The notes under the pieces were generated by a model. That model was not told the DNA's origin, made no database searches, and saw only the letters and a program-made list of their open reading frames with translations. From Ruminiclostridium sp. (GTDB taxonomy: Bacteria; Bacillota; Clostridia; Oscillospirales; Ruminococcaceae): a stretch of 64,000 bases of DNA. Shown one piece after another: positions 51,964 to 59,400 of the stretch. Location: assembly GCA_017635095.1 (NCBI GenBank), contig JAGBMA010000197.1, positions 1-64,000 on the forward strand, read 5' to 3'. A program made the position numbers and the translations under genes. The stretch's first letter is position 1. Each line of letters begins with the position of its first letter.

Positions 51964-53106
51964 GTGAAAAGAGCGGATCATCTCTTTGAAAAACTGATCT
52001 CACGAGAAAACCTCGCGCTCGCAATAGACGAGGTAAACAGGACGCACCATTGGCGAACTCACCACAGACCGAACTATGTCACGGCTTGGGTGGAGATCAC
52101 CAAGGAGCAGCGAATAACAGAGCTGCGCAGTATTATTATCAACGGTTTCGAGCAGAAGCCTCCGCGCGTCACCGAGCGTTGGGATGCATCAGCGCAGAAG
52201 CGCAGAACGGTTCACGAGCCTGCACAATGGCCGGATCAATATGTACATCACGCGGTCGTGCAGGTCTTGCAGCCTATCTTTATGCGTGGAATGGATCCGT
52301 GTTGCTGCGGGAGCATCCGCGGACGCGGCACTCACTACGCGAAGAACGCTATCGCAGGTTGGATGCGAAAAGACAAGAAAGGTACAAAATATGCGTTCTC
52401 GGGTGACATACGGCATTTCTACGACAGCTTACAGCCGGAAGTGGTTATGGACAGAATGCGGCATCTGATAAAAGACGCGCGTATGCTCGATGTGATATGG
52501 CGTATCGTCAAGGACGGGATAATGATAGGTGCGTACACATCACAATGGTTTGCAAATGTGACCTTGCAGCCTTTAGACAGGCTTATCCGCAATAGCGGAG
52601 CTGCCGCGCACTACACCCGTTATATGGATAATATCACGGTATTCGGCGCGAACAAGCGGAAGCTGCGACGGACGAAAGACGCGGTGGAAAAGTGGCTCAA
52701 AGAGCATAAGCTGTTGCTCAAATATGATTGGCAGATTTTTCCGACGCGCTCCCGAATGCCGAACGCGGTAGGCTACCGATACGGCAGAAACTACATCTTG
52801 CCGAGAAAACACAATCTTCTGCGGCTCAAAAGGGCGATAGCCCGATACAGATACCGCGTCAAAAAGGGATTGAACATCCTTGCAGGAGCGGCAGCAAGCA
52901 TACTTTCAAAACTCGGGCAGCTAAGGCATTGCAATAACCGTAATCTTTACAGGCTACTTTTCCGCGGCGAAAGGCTTGTAAAGCAGCTCAAAACCATTGT
53001 CCGCACTAAAACACGGAAGGAGAACAAAATTATATGGAGTATGTTTTTGGAACACGCGAAAACATTGAAATTCTCAAAACAAAGGGCGACCGCCACACCG
53101 ACCTGA
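51964..53106 (+). CDS. DGR reverse transcriptase
   Basis: The 380-residue enzyme copies TR RNA with adenine-specific errors into cDNA. Motif A FSGDIRHFYDSL (D148) and the DGR-specific motif IGAYTSQW (188-195) are clear, and the catalytic box is YMDN (220-223) instead of YxDD. It also shows the DGR RT pattern YVHHAVVQVLQPIFM...GSIRGRGTHYA. GTG 51964 is set by AGAGGTGG. The last part is basic. It overlaps the next gene by 73 bp. Confidence 0.93.
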   Translation: MKRADHLFEKLISRENLALAIDEVNRTHHWRTHHRPNYVTAWVEITKEQRITELRSIIINGFEQKPPRVTERWDASAQKRRTVHEPAQWPDQYVHHAVVQVLQPIFMRGMDPCCCGSIRGRGTHYAKNAIAGWMRKDKKGTKYAFSGDIRHFYDSLQPEVVMDRMRHLIKDARMLDVIWRIVKDGIMIGAYTSQWFANVTLQPLDRLIRNSGAAAHYTRYMDNITVFGANKRKLRRTKDAVEKWLKEHKLLLKYDWQIFPTRSRMPNAVGYRYGRNYILPRKHNLLRLKRAIARYRYRVKKGLNILAGAAASILSKLGQLRHCNNRNLYRLLFRGERLVKQLKTIVRTKTRKENKIIWSMFLEHAKTLKFSKQRATATPT

Positions 53107-53411
53107 GAGGATTTCACGTTGTCGAACGCTCGTACCCCGACCAGGTGATCACCGACAGCTTCCACATCGTCCGTAAGCTTGACAGCAAGGAAGATGAAGC
53201 GGAGAACTGCTACGACTGGTACGAGATCGACAATCACTACCGCACTGTTGACAAGAGCGGGCCGGTAGCGGAAGCTCTTGCTCAGAGCAGGGCGGAGATC
53301 GAGGACGCGATGATCGAGACCGATATTGCGACGAACGAGCGCATTACTCAGATAGAGGACGCGCTGATCGAACTTGACGAACAGGTAAACGGAGGTAATG
53401 AAAATGGCTAA
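53034..53411 (+). CDS. Hypothetical tail-region protein, 125 aa
   Basis: AAGGAGAACAAAATTATATG start inside the end of the RT gene. A small beta domain (GFHVVERSYPDQVITDSFHIVRK) followed by a coiled coil (about 80-120). Proteins of this type precede XkdX-like proteins in clostridial phages. It is not Avd-like. Confidence 0.65.
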   Translation: MEYVFGTRENIEILKTKGDRHTDLRGFHVVERSYPDQVITDSFHIVRKLDSKEDEAENCYDWYEIDNHYRTVDKSGPVAEALAQSRAEIEDAMIETDIATNERITQIEDALIELDEQVNGGNENG

Positions 53412-53574
53412 GATATGGGCGAACAGACTTATCGACGGCGACCGCTGGACATGGGACGATGTACCCGCGAGCAGAAAGAACGCTGTCAAGACAGAACTGA
53501 AAAATCGTGTTGCTGACGGCGAGATCACTGCCGACAAGTACAAAGAGATCACAGGCGAGGACTATGAGGCGTGA
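53404..53574 (+). CDS. XkdX-like protein, 56 aa
   Basis: ATG 53404 overlaps the previous stop by 8 bp. The C-terminal run VADGEITADKYKEITGEDYEA is the XkdX family signature of Gram-positive phages. Its role in the tail region is unknown. AGGTAATGAA upstream. Confidence 0.75.
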   Translation: MAKIWANRLIDGDRWTWDDVPASRKNAVKTELKNRVADGEITADKYKEITGEDYEA

Positions 53575-53705
53575 CCGACGCCGAACTTATCGAGCTATTG
53601 ACCGACCTGTGCAAGCAGCAAGCCGATATTATTGCGGAGCAACAAAATGAGCTTGCACAGCTCCGGGCGATAGCACTCGAAGAAATGACCGACACGGAGG
53701 AATAG
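53571..53705 (+). CDS. 44-aa acidic coiled-coil protein
   Basis: GTG overlapping the previous stop (GTGA). The product is a single amphipathic helix with heptad Leu/Ile (ELIELLTDLCKQQADIIAE). It is a frequent companion of XkdX genes. Translationally coupled. Confidence 0.55.
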   Translation: MTDAELIELLTDLCKQQADIIAEQQNELAQLRAIALEEMTDTEE

Positions 53706-53708
53706 GCA

Positions 53709-54014
53709 ATGGATCAGGAACTGTACACCAAATTATTGGAGAGACTCACTATCGTGGAGCAGTCTCTTAAATCCGAGCATAAAAGGCTGGACGAGATAAC
53801 TGCGATCGTCAAGTCTGTGCAGGAGATGTGCTTCGAGATGAAGCAGCTTAGCTTTGAAATGAAGCAGATGCGCGGAGACCTCAATTCCGTCAGCGAAAAA
53901 GTGGGCGAGCTGGAAAAGAAGCCTGCAAAAAAATGGGATACCGTCGTCATTGCCGTTATCAGTGCGGTCGGCGGCTGCATTGGAACGACGATCGTTTCGC
54001 AGTTCATACATTGA
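53709..54014 (+). CDS. XhlA-like hemolysin/holin-associated protein
   Basis: The 101-residue protein has a coiled coil (about 5-75) and a C-terminal membrane helix (about 79-99; WDTVVIAVISAVGGCIGTTIV), as in B. subtilis XhlA, which cooperates with holins in lysis. It lies four genes before holin and endolysin. Confidence 0.72.
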   Translation: MDQELYTKLLERLTIVEQSLKSEHKRLDEITAIVKSVQEMCFEMKQLSFEMKQMRGDLNSVSEKVGELEKKPAKKWDTVVIAVISAVGGCIGTTIVSQFIH

Positions 54015-54026
54015 GGAGGACTACAA

Positions 54027-55118
54027 ATGAGTAATTTTAACATAGCCGACTATGCGCTCAGAACGCTGTGTCCGGGGAATGAGATGCTGTACGACACCAA
54101 GCACTTCCCGTCCGTCACAGTTAAGGTTCCTAAGATGACCTGGGCGAACCTCGGCGTCGGAACATCAACAGATACTTTCCCTGCCTGGATAGTGAACGGC
54201 AAGGAAGTTGACTACCTTTATTTCTCGAAGTACGGCAACGTTGCAAGCAACGGCTGCGCATATTCTCTGCCGCAGAGCGCACCTATGGGAGATAAGACCA
54301 TAGATGAAGCTGTCGAGCTCGGCGCGAACAAGGGCGTCGGCTGGCATAACGCTACACGCCTTGAATATGCTGCTATGGCACTGCTCACTCTCCTGCTCGG
54401 AAAGCTGCCGCTCGGCAATAACAACAACGGCAAGGACGTTACCGAATCAGCATACGACGCTACTGCCGCGACGTATGACGAGAACGGGAACATACTGAAG
54501 GTCACAGGCGGCTCGGGCCCTCTGTCGTGGTCGCACGACAGGTCTGTATCGGGTGTATGGGACCTTAACGGCAACAGCCGCGAATGGAACAGCGGCGTTC
54601 GCCTTGTGAACGGCGAATTGCAGGTTATTTCCAATGACCGCGGAACGTTCGGCAACGATGCCGCCGACGCCGATAACTCGCAGGGTGAGACCTCTGCTCT
54701 CTGGCTTGCGATAGACGGCACGAACGGAAAGCTTATCGTCCCCAACGGCGAGGGTACGACAAAGAACAGCATCAAGGCAGACTGGCAGAACAACAGGTGG
54801 ATATGGGTAACTGGCGAAATATCGTCGCAGGAGAACAGAGCGCGCAAGTGCCGCTTTGTCGATATAGACGTTGACGCGTCTATCTCTCCGGTGGCTGCAA
54901 GACTGCTCCAGGCTCTTGCGCTCTGCCCTATATCCAATATTAACATAGCGATAGACGACGCTGTAACGCTCAGAAATGGGGGCGGAGAGATGTTTTTCAC
55001 CTCGGGCGGTTCTTACGACAGCGGAGCAGACGCAGGCGTGTTCTGCGTGGACGCTGTATCGGCAAGAGAAGACAAGGCTGAGGACATAAGCTTCCGCTCG
55101 ACGTACTGCGAGTTCTAA
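54027..55118 (+). CDS. Second lectin/FGE-fold receptor-binding-like protein
   Basis: The 363-residue protein has features of the C-type-lectin/formylglycine-enzyme fold (GVWDLNGNSREWNSG, a typical DLxGNxxEW motif, and the ending GGSYDSGADAGVFCVDAV...FRSTYCEF). Its end is similar in design to the DGR target but it has no repeat copy. It may be a fixed receptor-binding protein. TGAGGAGGACTACAAATG start. Confidence 0.72.
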   Translation: MSNFNIADYALRTLCPGNEMLYDTKHFPSVTVKVPKMTWANLGVGTSTDTFPAWIVNGKEVDYLYFSKYGNVASNGCAYSLPQSAPMGDKTIDEAVELGANKGVGWHNATRLEYAAMALLTLLLGKLPLGNNNNGKDVTESAYDATAATYDENGNILKVTGGSGPLSWSHDRSVSGVWDLNGNSREWNSGVRLVNGELQVISNDRGTFGNDAADADNSQGETSALWLAIDGTNGKLIVPNGEGTTKNSIKADWQNNRWIWVTGEISSQENRARKCRFVDIDVDASISPVAARLLQALALCPISNINIAIDDAVTLRNGGGEMFFTSGGSYDSGADAGVFCVDAVSAREDKAEDISFRSTYCEF

Positions 55119-55142
55119 GGTGTAGCGGAAAAGGAGAGCAAT

Positions 55143-55541
55143 ATGGACGGTATAATATCGCAGTTCCTCGGCAGCTTCATAGCCGGGTTCGTATTGCTTG
55201 TCATTGTAGTAGTTGCGTTCTGCATCATCTTCCGCGACAGGAAGAAACAGACCGAGCCTGCAAAGGAACAGACAGACCCCGAAAAGAAACGTATGCGTAC
55301 TATGGATATTGTTCTTGCAATTGACTTCGCTGTTCTGATAGTGTTTACGATAGTGATGATAGTTATTTTCGTGAATACAGGCAGCGAGCCAAGTACGCTT
55401 ATCACCTGCGTCTTTGCGGCCGGCGGCGGTGAGTTCGGCGTACTCGGCTGGATAAAAACATCAAAAGAGAAGCACGCCGACAGGAAGTATGAAGAAAAGA
55501 GAGAGGAGGAAAAAGCTGATGAACATTATAAGCAACATTGA
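55143..55541 (+). CDS. Membrane protein of the lysis region, 132 aa
   Basis: Two or three membrane segments (about 9-30, 58-80 and 85-105) with a basic/acidic C-terminal tail that overlaps the holin start by 23 bp. Family not recognised; position suggests a lysis accessory. Confidence 0.6.
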   Translation: MDGIISQFLGSFIAGFVLLVIVVVAFCIIFRDRKKQTEPAKEQTDPEKKRMRTMDIVLAIDFAVLIVFTIVMIVIFVNTGSEPSTLITCVFAAGGGEFGVLGWIKTSKEKHADRKYEEKREEEKADEHYKQH

Positions 55542-55833
55542 CCTGGGGGCGGTAATGACCGCGGCAGGAGTTCTTGTGATCATCACCAACGCTCTTACGG
55601 AGCTATTCAAGTCGATGTTTCCGAAACTGCCTGCGCAAATAACCGCGACGATAATTTCGCTCGTTCTCACGGTATGCGCCGTGTTCGCCTACACAAGCAT
55701 AATGAGCATCAAGGTGGAGTGGTATTTTGTGGCAGGCGCAATATTCGCTGGTTTCTTTATCTCTTATACAGCTCAGTTCGGTTACGACAAACTGAAAGAG
55801 ATACTCAAGACGATAGGAGGTAGGAAGCAATGA
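55519..55833 (+). CDS. Phage holin
   Basis: 104 residues with three hydrophobic stretches (about 10-30, 40-65 and 70-90; AVMTAAGVLVIITNALTELFKS) and a short basic tail, the look of class I phage holins of Gram-positive phages. GAGGAGG site. It should form the pores that release the endolysin. Confidence 0.75.
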   Translation: MNIISNIDLGAVMTAAGVLVIITNALTELFKSMFPKLPAQITATIISLVLTVCAVFAYTSIMSIKVEWYFVAGAIFAGFFISYTAQFGYDKLKEILKTIGGRKQ

Positions 55834-56558
55834 GCTTTACCAACACAGGGCTCGTGGAGCACGCTAAAAAAGCGCTCGCTCTCAAAACGAAATATATGTG
55901 GGCCGGGACTCTCAATCTGATCACAGACGCATATATAAATCAGAAAGTAAAGCAGTGCAAGGACGGCGGCGTTCCTGCATCGCGCACGGGATATACAGAC
56001 GCGCGCATAAGAACACTTCGCGAGTACGCCGGCAAGAACTATTACGGCGTGGACTGCGTCTGCCTTGTGAAGTCCTACTTGTGGGGCGGCATCGGGTGTC
56101 CGAATTACAAAGCTGCGTATGATCTTCCGGCAGGCTCGATGTATGAACGTGCAAAGGTCAAAGGACCGATCAAGACAATGCCGGACACCCCGGGCATTAT
56201 CGTTTATAGCAAAACCCACCCACACGTCGGCATATACATAGGGAACGGGGAGACGATAGAGTCCACCCTCGGAGCCCGCGGCGACGGCGTGGTGAAACAC
56301 AAGCTTGACGACTTCTGGGAGTTTTGGTTTGAATGTCCCTTCATCGAGTATGTGAAGACGGCTGATGCCAAGTCGGACTTTAAGGTCGGCGACAAAGTTA
56401 TGATAAAGGGCAGCGCGGAGCTGTATGCAGGCAGTTCTATCAAAATACCGTCTGCATACAAGGGCAGAATGAAATACACAATCGACAAGTTGATGTCCGA
56501 CAGGGCGAGACTCCAGGAGATATGGAGCTGGGTGTATCTCAAAGACCTCACGAAATAA
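55830..56558 (+). CDS. Endolysin, NlpC/P60-like peptidase with SH3-like domain
   Basis: The 242-residue protein has a Cys peptidase domain (about 1-165) with the active Cys in YYGVDCVCLVKSYLWGG (C76), H132 in HPHVGIYIGNG and a third polar residue near E144, and a C-terminal SH3-like domain (about 178-242) that binds the wall. It cleaves peptidoglycan stem peptides at the end of infection. Start overlaps the holin stop. Confidence 0.88.
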   Translation: MSFTNTGLVEHAKKALALKTKYMWAGTLNLITDAYINQKVKQCKDGGVPASRTGYTDARIRTLREYAGKNYYGVDCVCLVKSYLWGGIGCPNYKAAYDLPAGSMYERAKVKGPIKTMPDTPGIIVYSKTHPHVGIYIGNGETIESTLGARGDGVVKHKLDDFWEFWFECPFIEYVKTADAKSDFKVGDKVMIKGSAELYAGSSIKIPSAYKGRMKYTIDKLMSDRARLQEIWSWVYLKDLTK

Positions 56559-56563
56559 AACAA

Positions 56564-56600
56564 CGGGAGCATTGCAGTTATGCAGTGCTCCCGCTTTTTT
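56564..56600 (+). terminator. Terminator after the lytic operon, bidirectional
   Basis: CGGGAGCA (56564-56571) pairs with TGCTCCCG (56586-56593), inner TGCA/TGCA pairs extend it, and CTTTTTT follows. On the minus strand the stem is followed by TTGTTTTATTT, so it also ends the convergent small operon. Confidence 0.85.
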
Positions 56601-56617
56601 ATTGGTTTAATAATTGG

Positions 56618-56818
56618 TTACGATTGGTTTAAGTTCTCCGGCTCTTTGAGCAGTCCTTCATTTCGCAGCTTGTATTCTATCAGCTTAACGAGGTAATCAG
56701 GCGGATTGTGAAGGCCTCTGTCCCAATCCTCAATAGAGCGGCGCGGTATCTCGAAATACTCACTGAATTTCTGCTGTGTCATTCCCGCGGCAGCCCGCAG
56801 CTCTTTGATCGTGCTCAT
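56618..56818 (-). CDS. Small XRE-like HTH protein
   Basis: 66 residues with an HTH (IKELRAAAGMTQQKFSEYFEIPRRSIEDWDRG) and the ending PPDYLVKLIEYKL, a widespread clostridial small regulator. It is the last gene of a minus-strand operon of four tiny genes and is the likely ligand of the operator pair at 57456 and 57497. AAAGGAAAACATT site. Confidence 0.8.
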   Translation of the reverse strand: MSTIKELRAAAGMTQQKFSEYFEIPRRSIEDWDRGLHNPPDYLVKLIEYKLRNEGLLKEPENLNQS

Positions 56819-56857
56819 AATGTTTTCCTTTCTGCGGTGCGTTGCCGCCCTTGTCTT

Positions 56858-57085
56858 TTACTGATGTTCCGCGACGCGCTGCAAGATCGCGTCGACTTCC
56901 TCGTCTTCCTCGTAGTCTATCAGAAAATCTATCTGTTCATTTATTGCTGCGACAACTACGTTGTAGGCTATAGCATTGGTGAAGAGCTGTCTCGCAAGCT
57001 TTTTCGAGATGCCGCGTTCCGCCGCAATCTTGTCTATGAGGTAATCGCTGATTTGTTTCAAGGTGTATGTTTCAAGTTTTTTCAT
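56858..57085 (-). CDS. Hypothetical helical protein, 75 aa
   Basis: All-helical protein with an acidic C terminus (YEEDEEVDAIL); AAAGGAG site. It lies 39 bp before the HTH gene. No family recognised. It could be the partner of the HTH protein in a toxin-antitoxin-like pair. Confidence 0.6.
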   Translation of the reverse strand: MKKLETYTLKQISDYLIDKIAAERGISKKLARQLFTNAIAYNVVVAAINEQIDFLIDYEEDEEVDAILQRVAEHQ

Positions 57086-57106
57086 TGTGTTTCTCCTTTC
57101 GCTCGG

Positions 57107-57202
57107 TCATATCAGTACAATTCTTATCAATGCGACGAAGAACAGAATAGCAAGGGCGCTTTTCAGAATTATCTTCGCTATGGTAATTTTCTTGTTCTCC
57201 AT
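57107..57202 (-). CDS. 31-aa hydrophobic peptide
   Basis: AAAGGGGTG ten bases before ATG opens a 31-codon frame with a lysine-rich start (MENKKITIAKIILKS) and one membrane helix (ALAILFFVALIRIVLI). Length and shape match small membrane peptides of type I toxin-antitoxin loci. A consensus promoter on the opposite strand begins at its start codon. Confidence 0.6.
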   Translation of the reverse strand: MENKKITIAKIILKSALAILFFVALIRIVLI

Positions 57203-57230
57203 TGACAACACCCCTTTTATGTGCTATAAT
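57202..57230 (+). promoter_or_regulatory. Consensus promoter pointing against the small operon
   Basis: TTGACA (57202-57207), 17 bp and TGC-TATAAT (57225-57230) form a near-perfect plus-strand promoter inside a minus-strand operon. The transcript would start near 57237, fold a GAGGGC-TTTC-GCCCTC hairpin (57250-57265) and run antisense through the 44-aa gene. No coding start follows on that strand. Confidence 0.7.
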
Positions 57231-57280
57231 CTATTTAAGCATTTCCCAGAGGGCTTTCGCCCTCCGGTACTGTGCTTGGG

Positions 57281-57415
57281 TTATCTTGTCCATATCTCGA
57301 CTATCGTCTTTATGGACATTGATACGAGTGCGAGCTTTGCCAGTATGTTCAGCACCGTATCGAGATTGCTGCTTACCTCATTTAAGAGGTCGGCAGCTTT
57401 CTTTTTTACCCTCAT
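57281..57415 (-). CDS. 44-aa small protein, first gene of the operon
   Basis: ATG preceded by AAAGGGGGAATGCAA. Amphipathic helix with a basic N terminus (MRVKKKAADLLNEVSS) and a hydrophobic C-terminal half (VLNILAKLALVSMSIKTIV) that could insert in a membrane. It follows a promoter with two operators. Family not recognised. Confidence 0.55.
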   Translation of the reverse strand: MRVKKKAADLLNEVSSNLDTVLNILAKLALVSMSIKTIVEIWTR

Positions 57416-57449
57416 TTGCATTCCCCCTTTCGTTCTTTACTGTAATTAC

Positions 57450-57511
57450 ATTATACCACGAAATTCGTGGAAAGTCAAGGCTTTTTGAAAGAAATTCCAC
57501 GAAATCCGTGG
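57450..57511 (-). promoter_or_regulatory. Promoter with two palindromic operators
   Basis: Minus-strand TTGACT (57473-57478), 17 bp and TATAAT (57450-57455). The spacer is the palindrome CCACGAAATTCGTGG (57456-57470), and a second copy with one change, CCACGAAATCCGTGG, lies at 57497-57511, 41 bp (four turns) upstream. This is a textbook repressible promoter, probably autoregulated by the HTH protein at 56618. Confidence 0.75.
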
Positions 57512-57574
57512 ATTTGTAGGAATGCACAATTCGGGCTGTGATATTTGTGCGGAATGACTATGCTCTGCAAGGCT

Positions 57575-57596
57575 GCTGAAACGCGCGGAGAGAGCG
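57575..57596 (+). repeat. Dispersed 22-bp repeat, copy C
   Basis: Identical to copy A at 13611. Here the inverted repeat is perfect: GAAACGC, 9-bp core, GCGTTTC (57578-57600). Confidence 0.6.
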
Positions 57597-57602
57597 TTTC
57601 CA

Positions 57603-57662
57603 TATTAGGCTATATCCTAATAGTTTTTGTGCGAAAACGCGCCCTCAGCGTCGTTTCCGCAC
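57603..57662 (+). other. Two palindromes beside repeat C
   Basis: TATTAGG-CTATAT-CCTAATA (57603-57622, then GTTTTTG, possible terminator) and GTGCGAAAACG...CGTTTCCGCAC (57629-57662, one mismatch). With copy C they fill the 134-bp gap before the cyclotransferase-like gene. Confidence 0.5.
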
Positions 57663-57678
57663 GTTGCAACAACATATC

Positions 57679-58344
57679 TTAATACTTTGCGGCGTACCAG
57701 TCGGAGAATTTGTTCTTTTCACCCTTGAACGCCATCAGAGCCTCTTCCGTTCCGCAGGTCGGGCAGACGAATATATCTGCAAACCTCGACGTCGCATTAT
57801 GATACAGGTTCTTCTCCATACTGTAATCGCCACACCTCGGGCAGATGTGCGCATTGATGCCGTGCTTCTGCATTTTTGCAAATCTCATTACCCGCTCTTT
57901 CGGTGTCGGTTTCTTCGGCTCGCATTTCTCGGCGTGCTTTCTGAGGTAATCATTATCAAACCCGAAATCTGCATACCCTGTATGGATTGTCTCGTAGTAG
58001 GTCGGCGGCGGTGGTGCTATCGGTCTGCCGGGCGTCATAATGTATGCCATAGCGGTGACGGTCTCGCCGTTCAGCTCCACCGTGAAATCCTGCTTGTAGT
58101 ACAGCCGAGGAAATCCCTCGTAGATGTCAAGACTTCTCTCGTCGCGCTTGCTGATGCTCCACACTACGATAGGCACGCTGTCGCCTTTCTTCGGCTCTAT
58201 AGTTGCTACACCGCTTCCGCGGAAGAGCAGAGTGTAATCGGGTATCGAGGCCACGCCCTCGACGGTGGCATCGGGGCAGCGGTGCGCCATCTGTCCTCTG
58301 TGCAGGTTTGAACCGTATGCGATATAAAGTCTCTTTGCTGTCAT
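57679..58344 (-). CDS. Gamma-glutamylcyclotransferase-like (AIG2) protein with zinc ribbon
   Basis: 221 residues. Residues 1-115 have the AIG2/GGCT fold: YIAYGSNLHRGQM, the catalytic-type Glu in DIYEGFPRLYYK and a beta core. Residues 155-215 are a zinc ribbon (CPRCGDY...CPTCGTE). Enzymes of this fold release 5-oxoproline from gamma-glutamyl amides. It is the last gene of the amidoligase operon, so it may trim or cyclise a gamma-glutamyl product. Start from GGAG upstream. Confidence 0.82.
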   Translation of the reverse strand: MTAKRLYIAYGSNLHRGQMAHRCPDATVEGVASIPDYTLLFRGSGVATIEPKKGDSVPIVVWSISKRDERSLDIYEGFPRLYYKQDFTVELNGETVTAMAYIMTPGRPIAPPPPTYYETIHTGYADFGFDNDYLRKHAEKCEPKKPTPKERVMRFAKMQKHGINAHICPRCGDYSMEKNLYHNATSRFADIFVCPTCGTEEALMAFKGEKNKFSDWYAAKY

Positions 58345-58391
58345 AATGTTCTCCGATCTCCCCGTATTGCCGATAGGTCAGCTCGTCTGAT

Positions 58392-59354
58392 TTATGCGGA
58401 TATTGTTGTATTCTCGGTAGTGGTGGTCTGAGCCGCCTCTGCCGCTGCTTTCTCTCTGAATACTGCCGTGAGGTGAAGTCTTGCCGTCTTGAATTCGGGA
58501 CCGCTCATTCCGAGCCTGCGCTTGAGCATTCCCTTCATCAGCTTTTCTTTCTGTGCGGCCGTGTAGGAGCTGCACCCCTTGAAGCAGAGGTTATTCTGTG
58601 CGTTTATCGCCCAGGCGGACATAGCCAAGCAGAACTGTATGTATGCCTTGACCTTGCCTGCGTGGAGAGTGCTGTTGAACAGTCTGAATTCTACGGTGCC
58701 TTTGGTGAAGTAGGCGTGGAGATTGATGCCGTGGTAGCGAGTGGAATTGTAGTGCTCGTCGGATATGCCGCCTCTGTAATCATCGTTCACGGAGCTGTAC
58801 CATACCCTTTTCAGTTCCTCTCGCGTGATGTTCGTATATTGTTTCAGCGCTTTGAGCAGGCGGAGCTTTGTGGTCTGGCACCAGCGTTCACGATGTTCAT
58901 TGCCGAGCGCTTCATTGAAGAGCGTCTGTCTGCCTACGGCGAAGTTGAGCAGGCGGACAAGACTCTCGGGGGTGTGGTTCGCACCGTCAACGTGTACGTG
59001 TATGCCACAACTGTTGTTCACGATAGCGCCCTCTTTAACGAGGTCGCGTATGATCTGCTGTAAGTCCTCGATGTCCTCATACTGGAGTATGGGCGTTACG
59101 ACCTCGCACTTGTACGCGTTGCTCGCCGCGATCCTGTTCTTGCCGACTTTCTCTTCCGGCACAATGCTGCCGTCGCTCATAGCCTGCCACGTTCTGCCCT
59201 TGGTGTCCTTGGCGGTGTACTTGTCGTAGCTGCCGCCTGCGTGCTGAGGGCTGCTTACGCCGTAGTGCTTTGCTATGACAGTTGCCGCGGTCTTGCGGTT
59301 GATGCCTGTCATTTCGATTTCTACTCCGAAGTTCTGTGTCTGAATTGTGGTCAT
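58392..59354 (-). CDS. Amidoligase family protein
   Basis: The 320-residue protein matches the amidoligase family (glutamine-synthetase/GCS-like carboxylate-amine ligases): NFGVEIEMTG at the start, then CGIHVHVDG, and GTVEFRLFNSTLHAGKV near 215. These enzymes are predicted to join an amine to a carboxylate with ATP. In genomes they often pair with AIG2-type proteins. AGGAGG site. The Thr-rich C terminus is probably disordered. Substrate unknown. Confidence 0.88.
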   Translation of the reverse strand: MTTIQTQNFGVEIEMTGINRKTAATVIAKHYGVSSPQHAGGSYDKYTAKDTKGRTWQAMSDGSIVPEEKVGKNRIAASNAYKCEVVTPILQYEDIEDLQQIIRDLVKEGAIVNNSCGIHVHVDGANHTPESLVRLLNFAVGRQTLFNEALGNEHRERWCQTTKLRLLKALKQYTNITREELKRVWYSSVNDDYRGGISDEHYNSTRYHGINLHAYFTKGTVEFRLFNSTLHAGKVKAYIQFCLAMSAWAINAQNNLCFKGCSSYTAAQKEKLMKGMLKRRLGMSGPEFKTARLHLTAVFREKAAAEAAQTTTTENTTISA

Positions 59355-59400
59355 TGTGGTTTCCTCCTGTTGTCTGTTGTGTTTGTGTGTGTTTGTGGGC

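Noticed and set aside
54027..55118. Possible second DGR variable repeat in the lectin-like gene
   Set aside because: No stretch aligns with the TR; only the general fold design is shared.
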